Of a stretch of DNA of 64,000 bases, positions 43,405 through 52,484 are shown piece by piece. The stretch comes from Planctomycetota bacterium. Lineage in GTDB: Bacteria; Planctomycetota; Phycisphaerae; Sedimentisphaerales; Anaerobacaceae. The number at the start of each line of letters is the position of its first letter. Within the stretch, counting starts at the first letter, position 1. Location of the stretch: contig JAUWIG010000016.1 in NCBI GenBank assembly GCA_030605475.1, positions 1-64,000 of the forward strand, written 5' to 3'. Below the pieces are notes generated by a model. That model saw nothing but the letters and a program-made list of their open reading frames with translations. It did no database searches and was not told the origin of the DNA. The position numbers were made by a program, and so were the translations under genes.

Positions 43405-44688
43405 ATGAACTCTGAACTTTTGATAAAAAATGGACGTGTGATAGACCCTGCGAACGACATCGACGAGAAATGCGATGTGCTTATCATCGATGGAAAAATA
43501 GCAGAGGTAGGCAAAATTGAAAAAGATGCCCAGACCATTATTGATGCTGCCGGTAAACTGGTGACGCCGGGTTTGATTGATATCCACGTTCACTTCCGTG
43601 AGCCAGGCGACGAAGAGGAAGAGACGATTGCAAGCGGCTCAGCGGCGGCGGTGGCGGCCGGTTTTACTTCGGTTGTCTGTATGCCGAATACCAACCCACC
43701 TATCGAAAATGAGACCGATGTCGAATACATCCATCGAAAGGGCAGGCAGGCAAGAAAAACCCACGTATATACTATGGGTGCCATTACAAAGAAAAGGGAA
43801 GGTGTTGAGCTTGCGGAGATGGGGTTTATGGCCGATGCCGGGGCTGTTGGTTTTACTGATGACGGCAATGGTGTTCAGTACTCGGCGGTTATGCTACGGG
43901 CACTGAAATATGCTGCTATGTTTGACGTGGTGATAGCCCAGCATTGCCAGGATAACGGCTTTGCCGGTAGTGGTGTGATGAACGCCGGCTATTATTCGAC
44001 GATACTCGGCCTGCCGGGTATCGATACATTGGCTGAGGAGGCGATGCTGTGGCGGGATATTCAACTTGTTAAGAAAACAGGCGTTCGCTACCACGCCCAG
44101 CACATATCGACGGCCGGGTCGGTTGAGTTGATAAGAGCCGCCAAGAAAGATTCTTTGCCGATTACCTGCGAGGTGACGCCGCATCATTTGCTTTTGACGG
44201 ATGAGTGCTGCGCCGAATATGACACCAACTATAAGGTGAATCCGCCGTTACGAACAGCCAAAGATATCGAGGCGATAAAAGAGGCGGTCTCCGAAGGGCT
44301 GGTCGACGCTCTGGTGACCGACCACGCTCCACATCTGCAGAGCGAAAAGGAGCTGGAATTTTTAGCCGCACCTTTTGGCATAGCAAGTTTGGAATGTGCG
44401 TTGGGCCTTTACGTCAAGGCATTATTAGAGCCGGGTATTCTGGACTGGGTCGGCTTGATTAGGTTGATGACGGAGAAACCTGCCAAGATAATCGGCGTCG
44501 ATAAGGGGACACTCGGGGTAGGTGAGCAGGGCGATGTTACTATTATCGACCCAAATGCCGAGTACAAAGTTGATGTAAGTAAATTCCGCTCTAAAAGCAG
44601 AAACTGTCCCTATCAGGGGTGGAAGGTTGCCGGCAAGGTTGAAAAGACAATTGTAGGCGGGGAGATAAGATTTTCTGTGGGCGACTGA
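43405..44688 (+). CDS. pyrC: Dihydroorotase
   Basis: 427 residues, of the long (type I) class. The metal site DIHVHFREPGDEEEE and the later CMPNTNPPIENE, HAQHISTAGSVELI, CEVTPHHLLLTDE and DALVTDHAPH segments are typical. It closes carbamoyl aspartate to dihydroorotate. The start MNSELLIKNGRVIDPA lies within a repeat of GAATTACGAACTATGAACT type, so there is no normal Shine-Dalgarno sequence and translation may depend on coupling. The neighbouring NYN gene begins three bases after its stop. Confidence 0.96.
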   Translation: MNSELLIKNGRVIDPANDIDEKCDVLIIDGKIAEVGKIEKDAQTIIDAAGKLVTPGLIDIHVHFREPGDEEEETIASGSAAAVAAGFTSVVCMPNTNPPIENETDVEYIHRKGRQARKTHVYTMGAITKKREGVELAEMGFMADAGAVGFTDDGNGVQYSAVMLRALKYAAMFDVVIAQHCQDNGFAGSGVMNAGYYSTILGLPGIDTLAEEAMLWRDIQLVKKTGVRYHAQHISTAGSVELIRAAKKDSLPITCEVTPHHLLLTDECCAEYDTNYKVNPPLRTAKDIEAIKEAVSEGLVDALVTDHAPHLQSEKELEFLAAPFGIASLECALGLYVKALLEPGILDWVGLIRLMTEKPAKIIGVDKGTLGVGEQGDVTIIDPNAEYKVDVSKFRSKSRNCPYQGWKVAGKVEKTIVGGEIRFSVGD

Positions 44689-44691
44689 TAA

Positions 44692-45168
44692 ATGCCGGTT
44701 ATTATTGATGGTTATAATCTGCTGCGGTCAGTTCAAAAGGCCGAAGACTTCAAGTCAATCAGCGACGTTCACTTGTGCCGGCTCATAGGCAGGTACCTGA
44801 AACTTATCGGCGAAAAGGGCGAAATTATTTTTGACGGTACAGGCCCCAGAGACAAAGGCGGATTCGATGATATAAGCAATCTGGAAGTCTTTTTTGCAGG
44901 CTTGGCTACCGATGCCGACCATGTAATCGAGGACAAGATAAGAGCAAACACAGCACCGAGAAGATTAACGGTTGTCAGCAGCGATCGTGAAGTAGCAAAG
45001 TCGGCTCAGGCAAGAAAAGCAACAATGGTAAAGTCCGAAGTATTCTGGGATGAACTCCAAAAGCAATTGAGCAGGAAAAGGACAACGAAAGAGCCGACGG
45101 AGAAACGCAGAGGACTTAGCGAGAGCGAAACCGAGCAATGGCTGGAGTTTTTCGGCCTTGAGCAGTAG
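44692..45168 (+). CDS. NYN-domain RNase-like protein (YacP/Rae1 type)
   Basis: 158 residues. The fold begins PVIIDGYNLLRS, with the acidic Asp-Gly-Tyr-Asn signature of NYN domains. GEIIFDGTGPRD and LTVVSSDREVAKSAQARKA follow, giving the PIN-like set of acidic residues for one metal site. The relatives YacP and Rae1 are ribosome-associated endoribonucleases in Bacillus. It starts three bases after the pyrC stop and is probably co-transcribed with the pyr genes without being functionally tied to them. The last 40 residues are charged and probably flexible. Confidence 0.85.
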   Translation: MPVIIDGYNLLRSVQKAEDFKSISDVHLCRLIGRYLKLIGEKGEIIFDGTGPRDKGGFDDISNLEVFFAGLATDADHVIEDKIRANTAPRRLTVVSSDREVAKSAQARKATMVKSEVFWDELQKQLSRKRTTKEPTEKRRGLSESETEQWLEFFGLEQ

Positions 45169-45376
45169 TATTGTGTATGAATTTGTTGCAAATTCTGTGT
45201 GAATAACGGGTTTGCAAAAGCCATTGGCCATAAGTGGGGATTGATATTTAGGGTTTTTAAGCATACCTTATTAAATTGCATTTCCAATTCCGGGAAAATT
45301 ACATTGCCTAAGGCAGAAAAAAACGGTATAAGGTCAGGTTCATCTGATGGTTTTATTTTAAGGAAATGGAGAAGTT

Positions 45377-48300
45377 ATGAAGCGCAGAATGATTACAATT
45401 GACGGTAACACAGCGGCGGCATCTGTCGCCCACGCTACAAACGAAGTGATTGCGATATATCCGATTACACCGAGTTCGGGTATGGGTGAAACTGCCGATG
45501 AAAAATCAGCCAATGGCGAGCCTAATATCTGGGGGACGGTGCCTTCAGTTACGGAGATGCAGTCGGAAGGAGGAGCGGCGGGAGCTGTGCATGGTGCATT
45601 GGCGACCGGTGCTTTGACCACGACCTTTACGGCTTCTCAGGGACTTTTGCTGATGATTCCCAATATGTATAAGATTGCAGGGGAATTACTGCCGACGGTT
45701 TTTCATGTCTCGGCTCGTTCGTTAGCCTGCCAGGCCCTTTCAATCTTTGGGGACCATTCGGACGTGATGGCCTGTCGCCAGACCGGTTTCGCTTTTATTT
45801 GCTCATGTAATGTCCAGGAGGTTATGGATTTTGCGCTTATCGCTCAACAAGCGACATTAGCCTCGCGAGTACCGTTTTTACATTTCTTTGACGGTTTTAG
45901 GACTACTCATGAGGTTCAAAAGGTCGAAGAGCTTACATTGGATGATATGCGTGCGGTGATTGATGATGAACTTGTGGCCCAAAATAAGGCCAGAGCGCTG
46001 TCGCCGGACAGGGCGCAGATTTCCGGCACGGCGCAAAATCCTGATGTTTACTTCCAGGGCAGAGAGACGGTGAATAAATATTATTTAGCTGTGCCGCAGA
46101 TTGTTCAGGAGACGATGGACAAATTCGCCAAAGTGGTTGGGCGAAGCTATCATTTGTTTGATTACGTCGGTGCTGAGGTGGCCGAAAAAGTTATCGTTAT
46201 TATGGGTACAGCAGCTGATACCACCCACGAGACGGTTGAGTTCCTGGTATCTAAAGGTGAAAAGGTAGGTGTATTAAAGGTACGGCTTTACAGGCCATTC
46301 AGCACCAAGCACTTCATCGATGCTCTGCCAAGAAGTGTAAAGAAAATCGCGGTATTAGACAGAACAAAAGAACCAGGTTCGCTTGGCGAGCCGTTGTACC
46401 TGGATGTTCGAACAGCTATCGGCGAAGCGATGGTGGCAGGGCAGGCGCCTTTTGAGAAATATCCTGTGATTGTCGGTGGTCGGTACGGATTGGGGTCAAA
46501 GGAGTTTACGCCGGCAATGGTAAAAGCCGTTTTTGATAATCTCGATGCCGCGAAGCCCAAAAGCGGTTTTACGGTAGGTATCGTAGATGATGTAACACAT
46601 ACCAGTCTGGAAGTTGATGAATCTTTCGAGATTACCAGCAAGGGGCTTTTCTCTGCAATGTTTTACGGCCTCGGGGCGGACGGGACGGTGGGGGCAAATA
46701 AAAACTCAATAAAAATTATTGGTGAGCAGACCGATAATTGCGCGCAGGGCTACTTCGTGTATGATTCGAGGAAAGCCGGTGCGGTTACAATATCGCATCT
46801 TAGATTTGGTGAGCAGCTAATTCGAAGACCTTACCTTGTAAGCAAAGCGGATTTTGTTGCGTGTCATAACCCAAGTTTTCTGGAAAAGTATGATATGCTC
46901 TCGGCAGCGCGTGAAGGGGGAACGTTTTTGCTGACCAGCGGCCACGGCAAAGACGAGGTGTGGGACACTTTGCCGCAAGAGGTGCAAAAGCAGATAATCG
47001 AAAAGAAGCTGAAGTTTTATGTTATTGATGCGATTTCACTTGCTCAAGAGCTTGGTCTTGGGGCACGAATCAATGTGATTATGCAGACGGCTTTCTTTAA
47101 GATAAGCAATATTATTTCACTTGATACGGCTGTCGAGGCGATTAAAGATGCAATCAGAAAGACTTACGGCAAAAAGGGTGAAAAAGTTGTTGAGATGAAC
47201 AATGCGGCTGTTGATGCCTCTCTTGATAGAGTTTATGAAGTTGCAGTTCCCGAGAGGGTGACAAGCAAAATAAAGATGCCGCCGGTGGTTTCAGAGAGTG
47301 CACCTGCTTTTGTCAAGGAGGTTACCGCTGAGCTTATGGCTCGTCGCGGCGATAAGCTGCCTGTGAGTAAGATACCGGTTGATGGTAAGTTTCCGTCCGG
47401 CACAACGCAATATGAGAAGCGCAATATCGCGGTGAATATACCGGAATGGGAACCGGATGTTTGTATTCAATGCGGCAGATGCTCTCTGCTTTGTCCGCAC
47501 GCTGCTATAAGAATGAAGGCTTACGATAAAGAGTACCTCAAGAGTGCTCCGTCGGCATTTAAAAGCGCTGATGCAAAAGGCAAAGACTTTGCCGGTATGA
47601 AGTTCACGGTTCAGGTGGCACCGGAAGACTGTACCGGCTGTGGAGCCTGCGTGCTTAATTGTCCTGCAGAAGAAAAAGACCAGAACAAGCAGGCGACAGG
47701 ACGAAAGGCAATCAATATGGTGCCGCAAGGGTCGATTCGTGAGCGGGAGCGCGAGAATTATAAATACTTCCTGTCGATTCCAAATACAGACGGCAAACTT
47801 TTCAAAGCTGATACCGTAAAGGGCAGTCAGTTAATTCAGCCTTTGTTTGAATATTCCGGTGCCTGTGCCGGCTGCGGCGAGACGGCTTATGTGAAACTGC
47901 TGACGCAACTGTTCGGTGACAGGGCTTTGATTGGGAATTCGACCGGCTGCTCGTCGATTTACGGTGGCAATCTGCCAACAACACCTTATACGAAGAGGTC
48001 GGACGGCAGGGGGCCAGCCTGGAGTAACAGCTTGTTTGAGGACAACGCTGAATTTGCGATGGGTATGCGACTGACAGTTGACAAATTCAAAGAATATGCT
48101 CTCGAACTGCTTGGCAGGGTGACAGCGGAGGGCTGCGTTGATGCTAAGTTAGGTGAAGAAATCCGGGCGGCTGCATTGGCTAATGAGCCAATGCAAGCTG
48201 CTATTGAAGAGCAGCGGGCCCGTGTAGATAAGCTCAAAGAGCAATGCGAGAAAAGCAACTGCGCAAATTGTAGGCAGTTATTAAATGTCGCAGATTATCT

Positions 48301-48976
48301 TGTGCGCAAATCGGTTTGGGCCCTTGGTGGTGACGGATGGGCTTACGATATTGGATATGGTGGTCTGGACCACGTTCTGGCCAGCGGCGCCGATGTTAAC
48401 GTGCTTGTTCTGGATACTGAGCTTTATTCCAATACTGGGGGACAGATGTCGAAATCTACGCCGAGAGCGGCAGTGGCCAAATTTGCAGCAGGGGGGAAAC
48501 CGAGACCTAAAAAAGACCTCGGGCTTCTGGTTATGACCTATGGGAATATTTATGTTGCCAAGGTGGCAATGGGTGCAAATGCGAATCAGACGGTAAAGGC
48601 GTTTGTCGAGGCTGAAGCGTATCCGGGGCCTTCACTTATAATTGCTTATGCGCACTGTATCGCTCACGGCATCAATATGACGGCGGGATACCAGGAGCAG
48701 AAGAAGGCTGTCGATTGCGGCCATTGGCCGTTGTATAGGTTCGACCCACAACTTAAAGAGAAGGGCAAAAACCCACTACAGCTTGATTCGAAAGCCCCTA
48801 CGCTTGACCTTGAAGAATATATTTACGGTGAGAATCGCTATCGTGTGCTAAAACAGTCAAAGCCGGAAGCGGCGGCGAAATTGCTCAAACTTGCCAGGAG
48901 CGATGTGGCCCAAAGGTATGCTTTGATGGAGCAGCTTGCAAACTTACCTTGTGAGCATAATAGGAATAACAGATAG
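45377..48976 (+). CDS. nifJ: Pyruvate:ferredoxin (flavodoxin) oxidoreductase
   Basis: 1,199 residues, the usual length of the single-chain enzyme. The start MITIDGNTAAASVAHATNEV and AIYPITPSSGMGE is domain I. Two [4Fe-4S] motifs (CIQCGRCSLLCP from residue 696, CTGCGACVLNCP from residue 752) are ferredoxin-like. CAGCGETAYVKLL from residue 830 begins the thiamine-pyrophosphate domain with its extra cluster. The enzyme splits pyruvate into acetyl-CoA and CO2 and reduces ferredoxin or flavodoxin, typical of anaerobes. GGAGAAG precedes the ATG. It is alone, with about 208 bases of leader and no recognised regulator. Confidence 0.96.
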   Translation: MKRRMITIDGNTAAASVAHATNEVIAIYPITPSSGMGETADEKSANGEPNIWGTVPSVTEMQSEGGAAGAVHGALATGALTTTFTASQGLLLMIPNMYKIAGELLPTVFHVSARSLACQALSIFGDHSDVMACRQTGFAFICSCNVQEVMDFALIAQQATLASRVPFLHFFDGFRTTHEVQKVEELTLDDMRAVIDDELVAQNKARALSPDRAQISGTAQNPDVYFQGRETVNKYYLAVPQIVQETMDKFAKVVGRSYHLFDYVGAEVAEKVIVIMGTAADTTHETVEFLVSKGEKVGVLKVRLYRPFSTKHFIDALPRSVKKIAVLDRTKEPGSLGEPLYLDVRTAIGEAMVAGQAPFEKYPVIVGGRYGLGSKEFTPAMVKAVFDNLDAAKPKSGFTVGIVDDVTHTSLEVDESFEITSKGLFSAMFYGLGADGTVGANKNSIKIIGEQTDNCAQGYFVYDSRKAGAVTISHLRFGEQLIRRPYLVSKADFVACHNPSFLEKYDMLSAAREGGTFLLTSGHGKDEVWDTLPQEVQKQIIEKKLKFYVIDAISLAQELGLGARINVIMQTAFFKISNIISLDTAVEAIKDAIRKTYGKKGEKVVEMNNAAVDASLDRVYEVAVPERVTSKIKMPPVVSESAPAFVKEVTAELMARRGDKLPVSKIPVDGKFPSGTTQYEKRNIAVNIPEWEPDVCIQCGRCSLLCPHAAIRMKAYDKEYLKSAPSAFKSADAKGKDFAGMKFTVQVAPEDCTGCGACVLNCPAEEKDQNKQATGRKAINMVPQGSIRERERENYKYFLSIPNTDGKLFKADTVKGSQLIQPLFEYSGACAGCGETAYVKLLTQLFGDRALIGNSTGCSSIYGGNLPTTPYTKRSDGRGPAWSNSLFEDNAEFAMGMRLTVDKFKEYALELLGRVTAEGCVDAKLGEEIRAAALANEPMQAAIEEQRARVDKLKEQCEKSNCANCRQLLNVADYLVRKSVWALGGDGWAYDIGYGGLDHVLASGADVNVLVLDTELYSNTGGQMSKSTPRAAVAKFAAGGKPRPKKDLGLLVMTYGNIYVAKVAMGANANQTVKAFVEAEAYPGPSLIIAYAHCIAHGINMTAGYQEQKKAVDCGHWPLYRFDPQLKEKGKNPLQLDSKAPTLDLEEYIYGENRYRVLKQSKPEAAAKLLKLARSDVAQRYALMEQLANLPCEHNRNNR

Positions 48977-49786
48977 CGAAAGGTAGTTTTGAGTTTTTTG
49001 AGTCGAGTTAACTAAGAACCAAAAATTTAGAGCTCAAAATTAAAAATATTCACCATACACCTTCGTTGGTGTTTGTGAGATTTTTTCCTGCCGAAATGGT
49101 CTTTTCATCCCATTAGACATGTTATGAATATTGATAAAGTTTTTTCCTCGGATTCGGAATGTCTGACAGGATTTATCTGTAGTGGTATTGTGGTAATTAT
49201 AGGGCTCAAATAGGGGGGCCAGCGGCGAACAAATCCTATCATATTGCGTATACCTTATATCGCATTGGGTCCGTTTTTGGGAATACGTATCACCATGATG
49301 TATCACACACGCCTAACTACTTTGTGTGCCTGTAGTTGTGATAAAAAGTGGTGGATAAATAATAGTGGGTGGCAGATTATAAGTGCATAAGTGGGTTCCC
49401 ATTAGGACTCAGTGGCAAGTGCTCTGGTGCTTGGGTGCACTTTGTCTGCTAAACGCTATTAAAAAGTTAAGCAAACAGGGTGTTAAACCGATAAATTTCA
49501 TCAGATAGAAAGGTATATCATGTTGCATATATCGTGTTGCGCGATGCCCATCACGCATAACGAAAGCGCATAACGTACGATAAATATCGACGTTTTTTTT
49601 GGGAATTTTGTTTGTGTGAACCCTGTTAGAAATTCTGTAATGAGGAATAATATGGTACAAAATACGAGATACGCATCAGGGTTCCCATTTTGCGACGTAT
49701 TGCAGGGCATCCCAAAACGTCTTTTATTGTATTTAGGGGCTCTGCAAAATGGGGTTCCCTCACGCCTAAGGGGAATTTCTAAAGGG
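48977..49786. other. Long leader/intergenic region before the exopolysaccharide operon
   Basis: About 810 bases. It includes a small hairpin AAGTGC/GCACTT (49417-49442) and a 10-bp inverted repeat CCCATTTTGC/GCAAAATGGG (49684-49693 with 49744-49753) some 35 bases before the chosen GTG start of the export gene. The frame of the export gene stays open back to 49616, but the residues there look like leader sequence. No other gene is seen. Confidence 0.45.
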
Positions 49787-51454
49787 GTGAAAAGAGTACG
49801 GCCTGTGACGATTGCATTTCTTCGGGCTCGGATTTTGCGACATATTACAAAACGGGGTGTCCTTTTATCTGTTCTGACTATTTACCTGGCTGGTTGCGGT
49901 GATAAGTTCTTTGACCCGGCGCAATTAGGCAGGTTCCGTCCTGTGCCAGCGGTGAATGTGATACTGGATTCGCTTGGTGTGGCAGATGAGACGCCGCCGG
50001 TCTGGGAGGGAGCAGAAGACCCTCGTCCGATAGATGTTATGGCATTCGAGACTGATTATGTGTTTGGTCCCGGTGATGTTGTCAGGATATTAATTTTCGA
50101 ACTGCTTCAAGAGGGGGCCATGTTCGGAGACGATTATGTTATTACCGAGACCGGCAAAATATCCATATCGGAAGTTGGGGTAGTTGAGGCGGCGGGGCTG
50201 ACTGAATCGCAACTTGAAGAAGAGATAAAGCAAATCATTTCGCCGAGCATATTAAAAGAGCCATCTGTTTCCGTGGCCTTGGTGAATTCACAACAACGGA
50301 CGTATTCAATATTAGGCACCGGTGTGCCGGTTCCGGGCAGATACAGTATTCCGCGGCATGATTTTAGGTTGCTCGATGCACTTGCGGTGGCTGGGGGGAT
50401 AGGCCAATTTAACATAAGCTATGTTTATGTTTCGCGTGCGGTTACGGGCGAAGAAGCGATATCTGGGCCGGCTGAACCAGAGGTTTCTGAGCCGAAAGAG
50501 ATAGAGCAACTGATTGAGTCTGAACGGGAGATGCTGGAGATAATAGCGCCGCGTGCGAAACGGCAAGAGCCCTCACTTTCGCGGGAGTTGGTTATAGTTT
50601 CATCGGAGATGATAACGGATAATGAACACCGCCATAAGCCGGTTGTTGTCGGAGCAGCTTTGCGTGGAGGTGATGACGAGCAGGATGGGATGGACGTGAT
50701 AGGTATAGTGGAATCGTTCGGCGAGCCTGCCGGTCGCGAGACGATAGATAAGCCAGTAGATGAGGAGCAGAAAGGTCGTATTGAGTGGATTTTTCAGGAT
50801 GGCAGGTGGGTTCCAGTTCAAGTAGGTCGACCGGAGCCGACAAAACCGGCGCCCACGATTGAATCGGTGGCGAAGAAAGCAGATGAGCCACTAAGAGAGA
50901 GGGTACCGGAAGGCTTCGACTGGGGTGAGATGGGAGCTGGAGGCGTGCAGACGCGAGTTATAAAGATACCTACCGATAGGCTGACCAGCGGTGACCCTCG
51001 GTATAATGTTGTGGTAAGACCTGGCGATAGTATTCAGGTTCCTGTTGACATTATCGGTGAATTTTGTATTATGGGTAATGTCAACGGTCAAGGCTTTGTT
51101 AATCTTACTGGCCGGCCAATGACTTTGAAGATGGCGATAGCAGCAGCTGGCGGTTTGGGACCTTTGGCGTGGCCAAAACGTTGCGAAGTGGTAAGAAGAA
51201 TCGGCAAGGAGAGAGAAGAAATCGTGATGGTAGATTTGGATAAGATTGCCAGAGGCGAGCAGCCGGACTTTTTTATCAAGCCGAACGATTTGATTAATGT
51301 CGGCACACACCCGACCGCAAGGTGGCGGGCGGTTTTGCGAAATGCCTTCAGGGCGACTTACGGGTTCGGCTTTGTTTATGACCGTAATTTTGCAAATAAA
51401 GATTATGGAACTATGAGGTCTTTCCCAGGACTTAGGGGCAGAGACTGGTTTTAA
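49787..51454 (+). CDS. Wza-type polysaccharide export lipoprotein
   Basis: About 555 residues from GTG at 49787 with AAGGGG upstream. The frame extends to 49616, but that would put 93 residues before the lipobox. Starting at 49787 puts the lipobox IYLAGC (cysteine at 49895) about 37 residues in, as expected for a lipoprotein. A Poly_export domain (VFGPGDVVRILIFE, GKISISEVGVVEAAGLTESQLEEEI) and SLBB-like segments follow (YSILGTGVPVPGRYSIP, DALAVAGGIG, CIMGNVNGQGFVNL). An unusual Glu/Pro-rich insert of about 170 residues separates the two SLBB-like parts. It should form the outer-membrane pore for exopolysaccharide and is the first gene of the EPS/exosortase operon, 15 bases before the exosortase gene. 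Confidence 0.85.
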   Translation: MKRVRPVTIAFLRARILRHITKRGVLLSVLTIYLAGCGDKFFDPAQLGRFRPVPAVNVILDSLGVADETPPVWEGAEDPRPIDVMAFETDYVFGPGDVVRILIFELLQEGAMFGDDYVITETGKISISEVGVVEAAGLTESQLEEEIKQIISPSILKEPSVSVALVNSQQRTYSILGTGVPVPGRYSIPRHDFRLLDALAVAGGIGQFNISYVYVSRAVTGEEAISGPAEPEVSEPKEIEQLIESEREMLEIIAPRAKRQEPSLSRELVIVSSEMITDNEHRHKPVVVGAALRGGDDEQDGMDVIGIVESFGEPAGRETIDKPVDEEQKGRIEWIFQDGRWVPVQVGRPEPTKPAPTIESVAKKADEPLRERVPEGFDWGEMGAGGVQTRVIKIPTDRLTSGDPRYNVVVRPGDSIQVPVDIIGEFCIMGNVNGQGFVNLTGRPMTLKMAIAAAGGLGPLAWPKRCEVVRRIGKEREEIVMVDLDKIARGEQPDFFIKPNDLINVGTHPTARWRAVLRNAFRATYGFGFVYDRNFANKDYGTMRSFPGLRGRDWF

Positions 51455-51469
51455 CAGAATTGTTTAGTT

Positions 51470-52444
51470 ATGGTGGAAAATATTGCTTCTTCTGTTCCAG
51501 GAGTACAAGAGCCAAGTGTGCCCCTTCGCAAGGAGGAGTGGCGTGAACTTGGGGTGCATAGTTACGTCAAGATGCTGATGATAGGAGGGCTATTTTACTA
51601 TCTTTTTCACAACGAAATTGGGAGTATTGTCCGCAGATGGCTCACAGATAGTAGTTGGTCGCACGGTTTTCTAATCCCACTTTTTAGTTTATACTTCATT
51701 AATCAGCGCAAGAAAGAGATTTTGAACCTTCAAACCAGGCCCAATTACCTGGGTTTGTTTTTTCTAATTTGCGGGATTGCGTTTTATCCTCTCAACATAG
51801 TTCACTTTCGATATGGGTACTTGCGGCCGATTGGGATGATAGCGACACTTGGTGCGGTCGTATTGTTTTTTGGAGGATGGCGTTTGGTTAAATATACATG
51901 GCTGCCGGTTGTTTTTTTGGTTTTTGCTGTGCCGTTGCCGCAGAGATATTATGTTAGCGTGACTATGCCGATGCGGCAGCTTGCTGCGAAGGTAGCAGCT
52001 GGTTTGCTGAGTTTAGTTAGTGAGATGGAAGCTTCGGCCAGTGGTGTAGTGGTGGATGTGATTTATAGGGGCCGACGGTTAGAGCCTGCGCTTAATGTGG
52101 CGGAGGCCTGCAGCGGGATGCGGTTGCTGATGGCCTTTTTGGCTTTGGGCGTTGCTATGGCGTATTTGCACTACAGACCTATATGGCAGCGTATTGTCCT
52201 ATTGGCCAGCACGATACCGATAGCGATATTTTGCAATATCGTACGAGTTACAGTTACGGGATTTATTTATGTGCTGGTACACCTCAAGTACACTCAGGGG
52301 ATTTATCACGATATTCTTGGTATGGCGATGCTGCCATTAGCATTCGGATTATATGGGTTTCTTGCGTGGTTTATGTCGAGTTTGTTTATTGAGGAGACCG
52401 AGGCGGTTGCTGAAGATATTGTGGTTCGGAAGCGTGAGGCGTGA
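51470..52444 (+). CDS. Exosortase (membrane transpeptidase of the PEP-CTERM type)
   Basis: 324 residues with about eight membrane helices. The catalytic set is visible: Cys214 in EACSGMRLLMAFLALG, Arg259 in FCNIVRVTVTG, and His280 in IYHDILGMAMLPLAF. Exosortases are thought to cut C-terminal PEP-CTERM tails from secreted proteins and transfer them to an envelope glycolipid. It lies between the polysaccharide export gene and epsI, as in known EPS-linked exosortase loci. Its last codons and stop fall in a tandem repeat of GCGAGATGCGAGATAC type shared with the start of epsI. Confidence 0.92.
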   Translation: MVENIASSVPGVQEPSVPLRKEEWRELGVHSYVKMLMIGGLFYYLFHNEIGSIVRRWLTDSSWSHGFLIPLFSLYFINQRKKEILNLQTRPNYLGLFFLICGIAFYPLNIVHFRYGYLRPIGMIATLGAVVLFFGGWRLVKYTWLPVVFLVFAVPLPQRYYVSVTMPMRQLAAKVAAGLLSLVSEMEASASGVVVDVIYRGRRLEPALNVAEACSGMRLLMAFLALGVAMAYLHYRPIWQRIVLLASTIPIAIFCNIVRVTVTGFIYVLVHLKYTQGIYHDILGMAMLPLAFGLYGFLAWFMSSLFIEETEAVAEDIVVRKREA

Positions 52445-52484
52445 AGCGAGATGCGAGATACGGGAAGCGAGATGCGAGATACGA
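52443..52484. repeat. 21-bp tandem repeat across the exosortase stop and epsI start
   Basis: Two copies of a GAAGCGAGATGCGAGATACG-type unit of 21 bases (52443-52463 and 52464-52484). The first copy contains the exosortase TGA and the epsI ATG. 21 bases equal seven codons, so copy-number change keeps the epsI frame. Confidence 0.8.
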
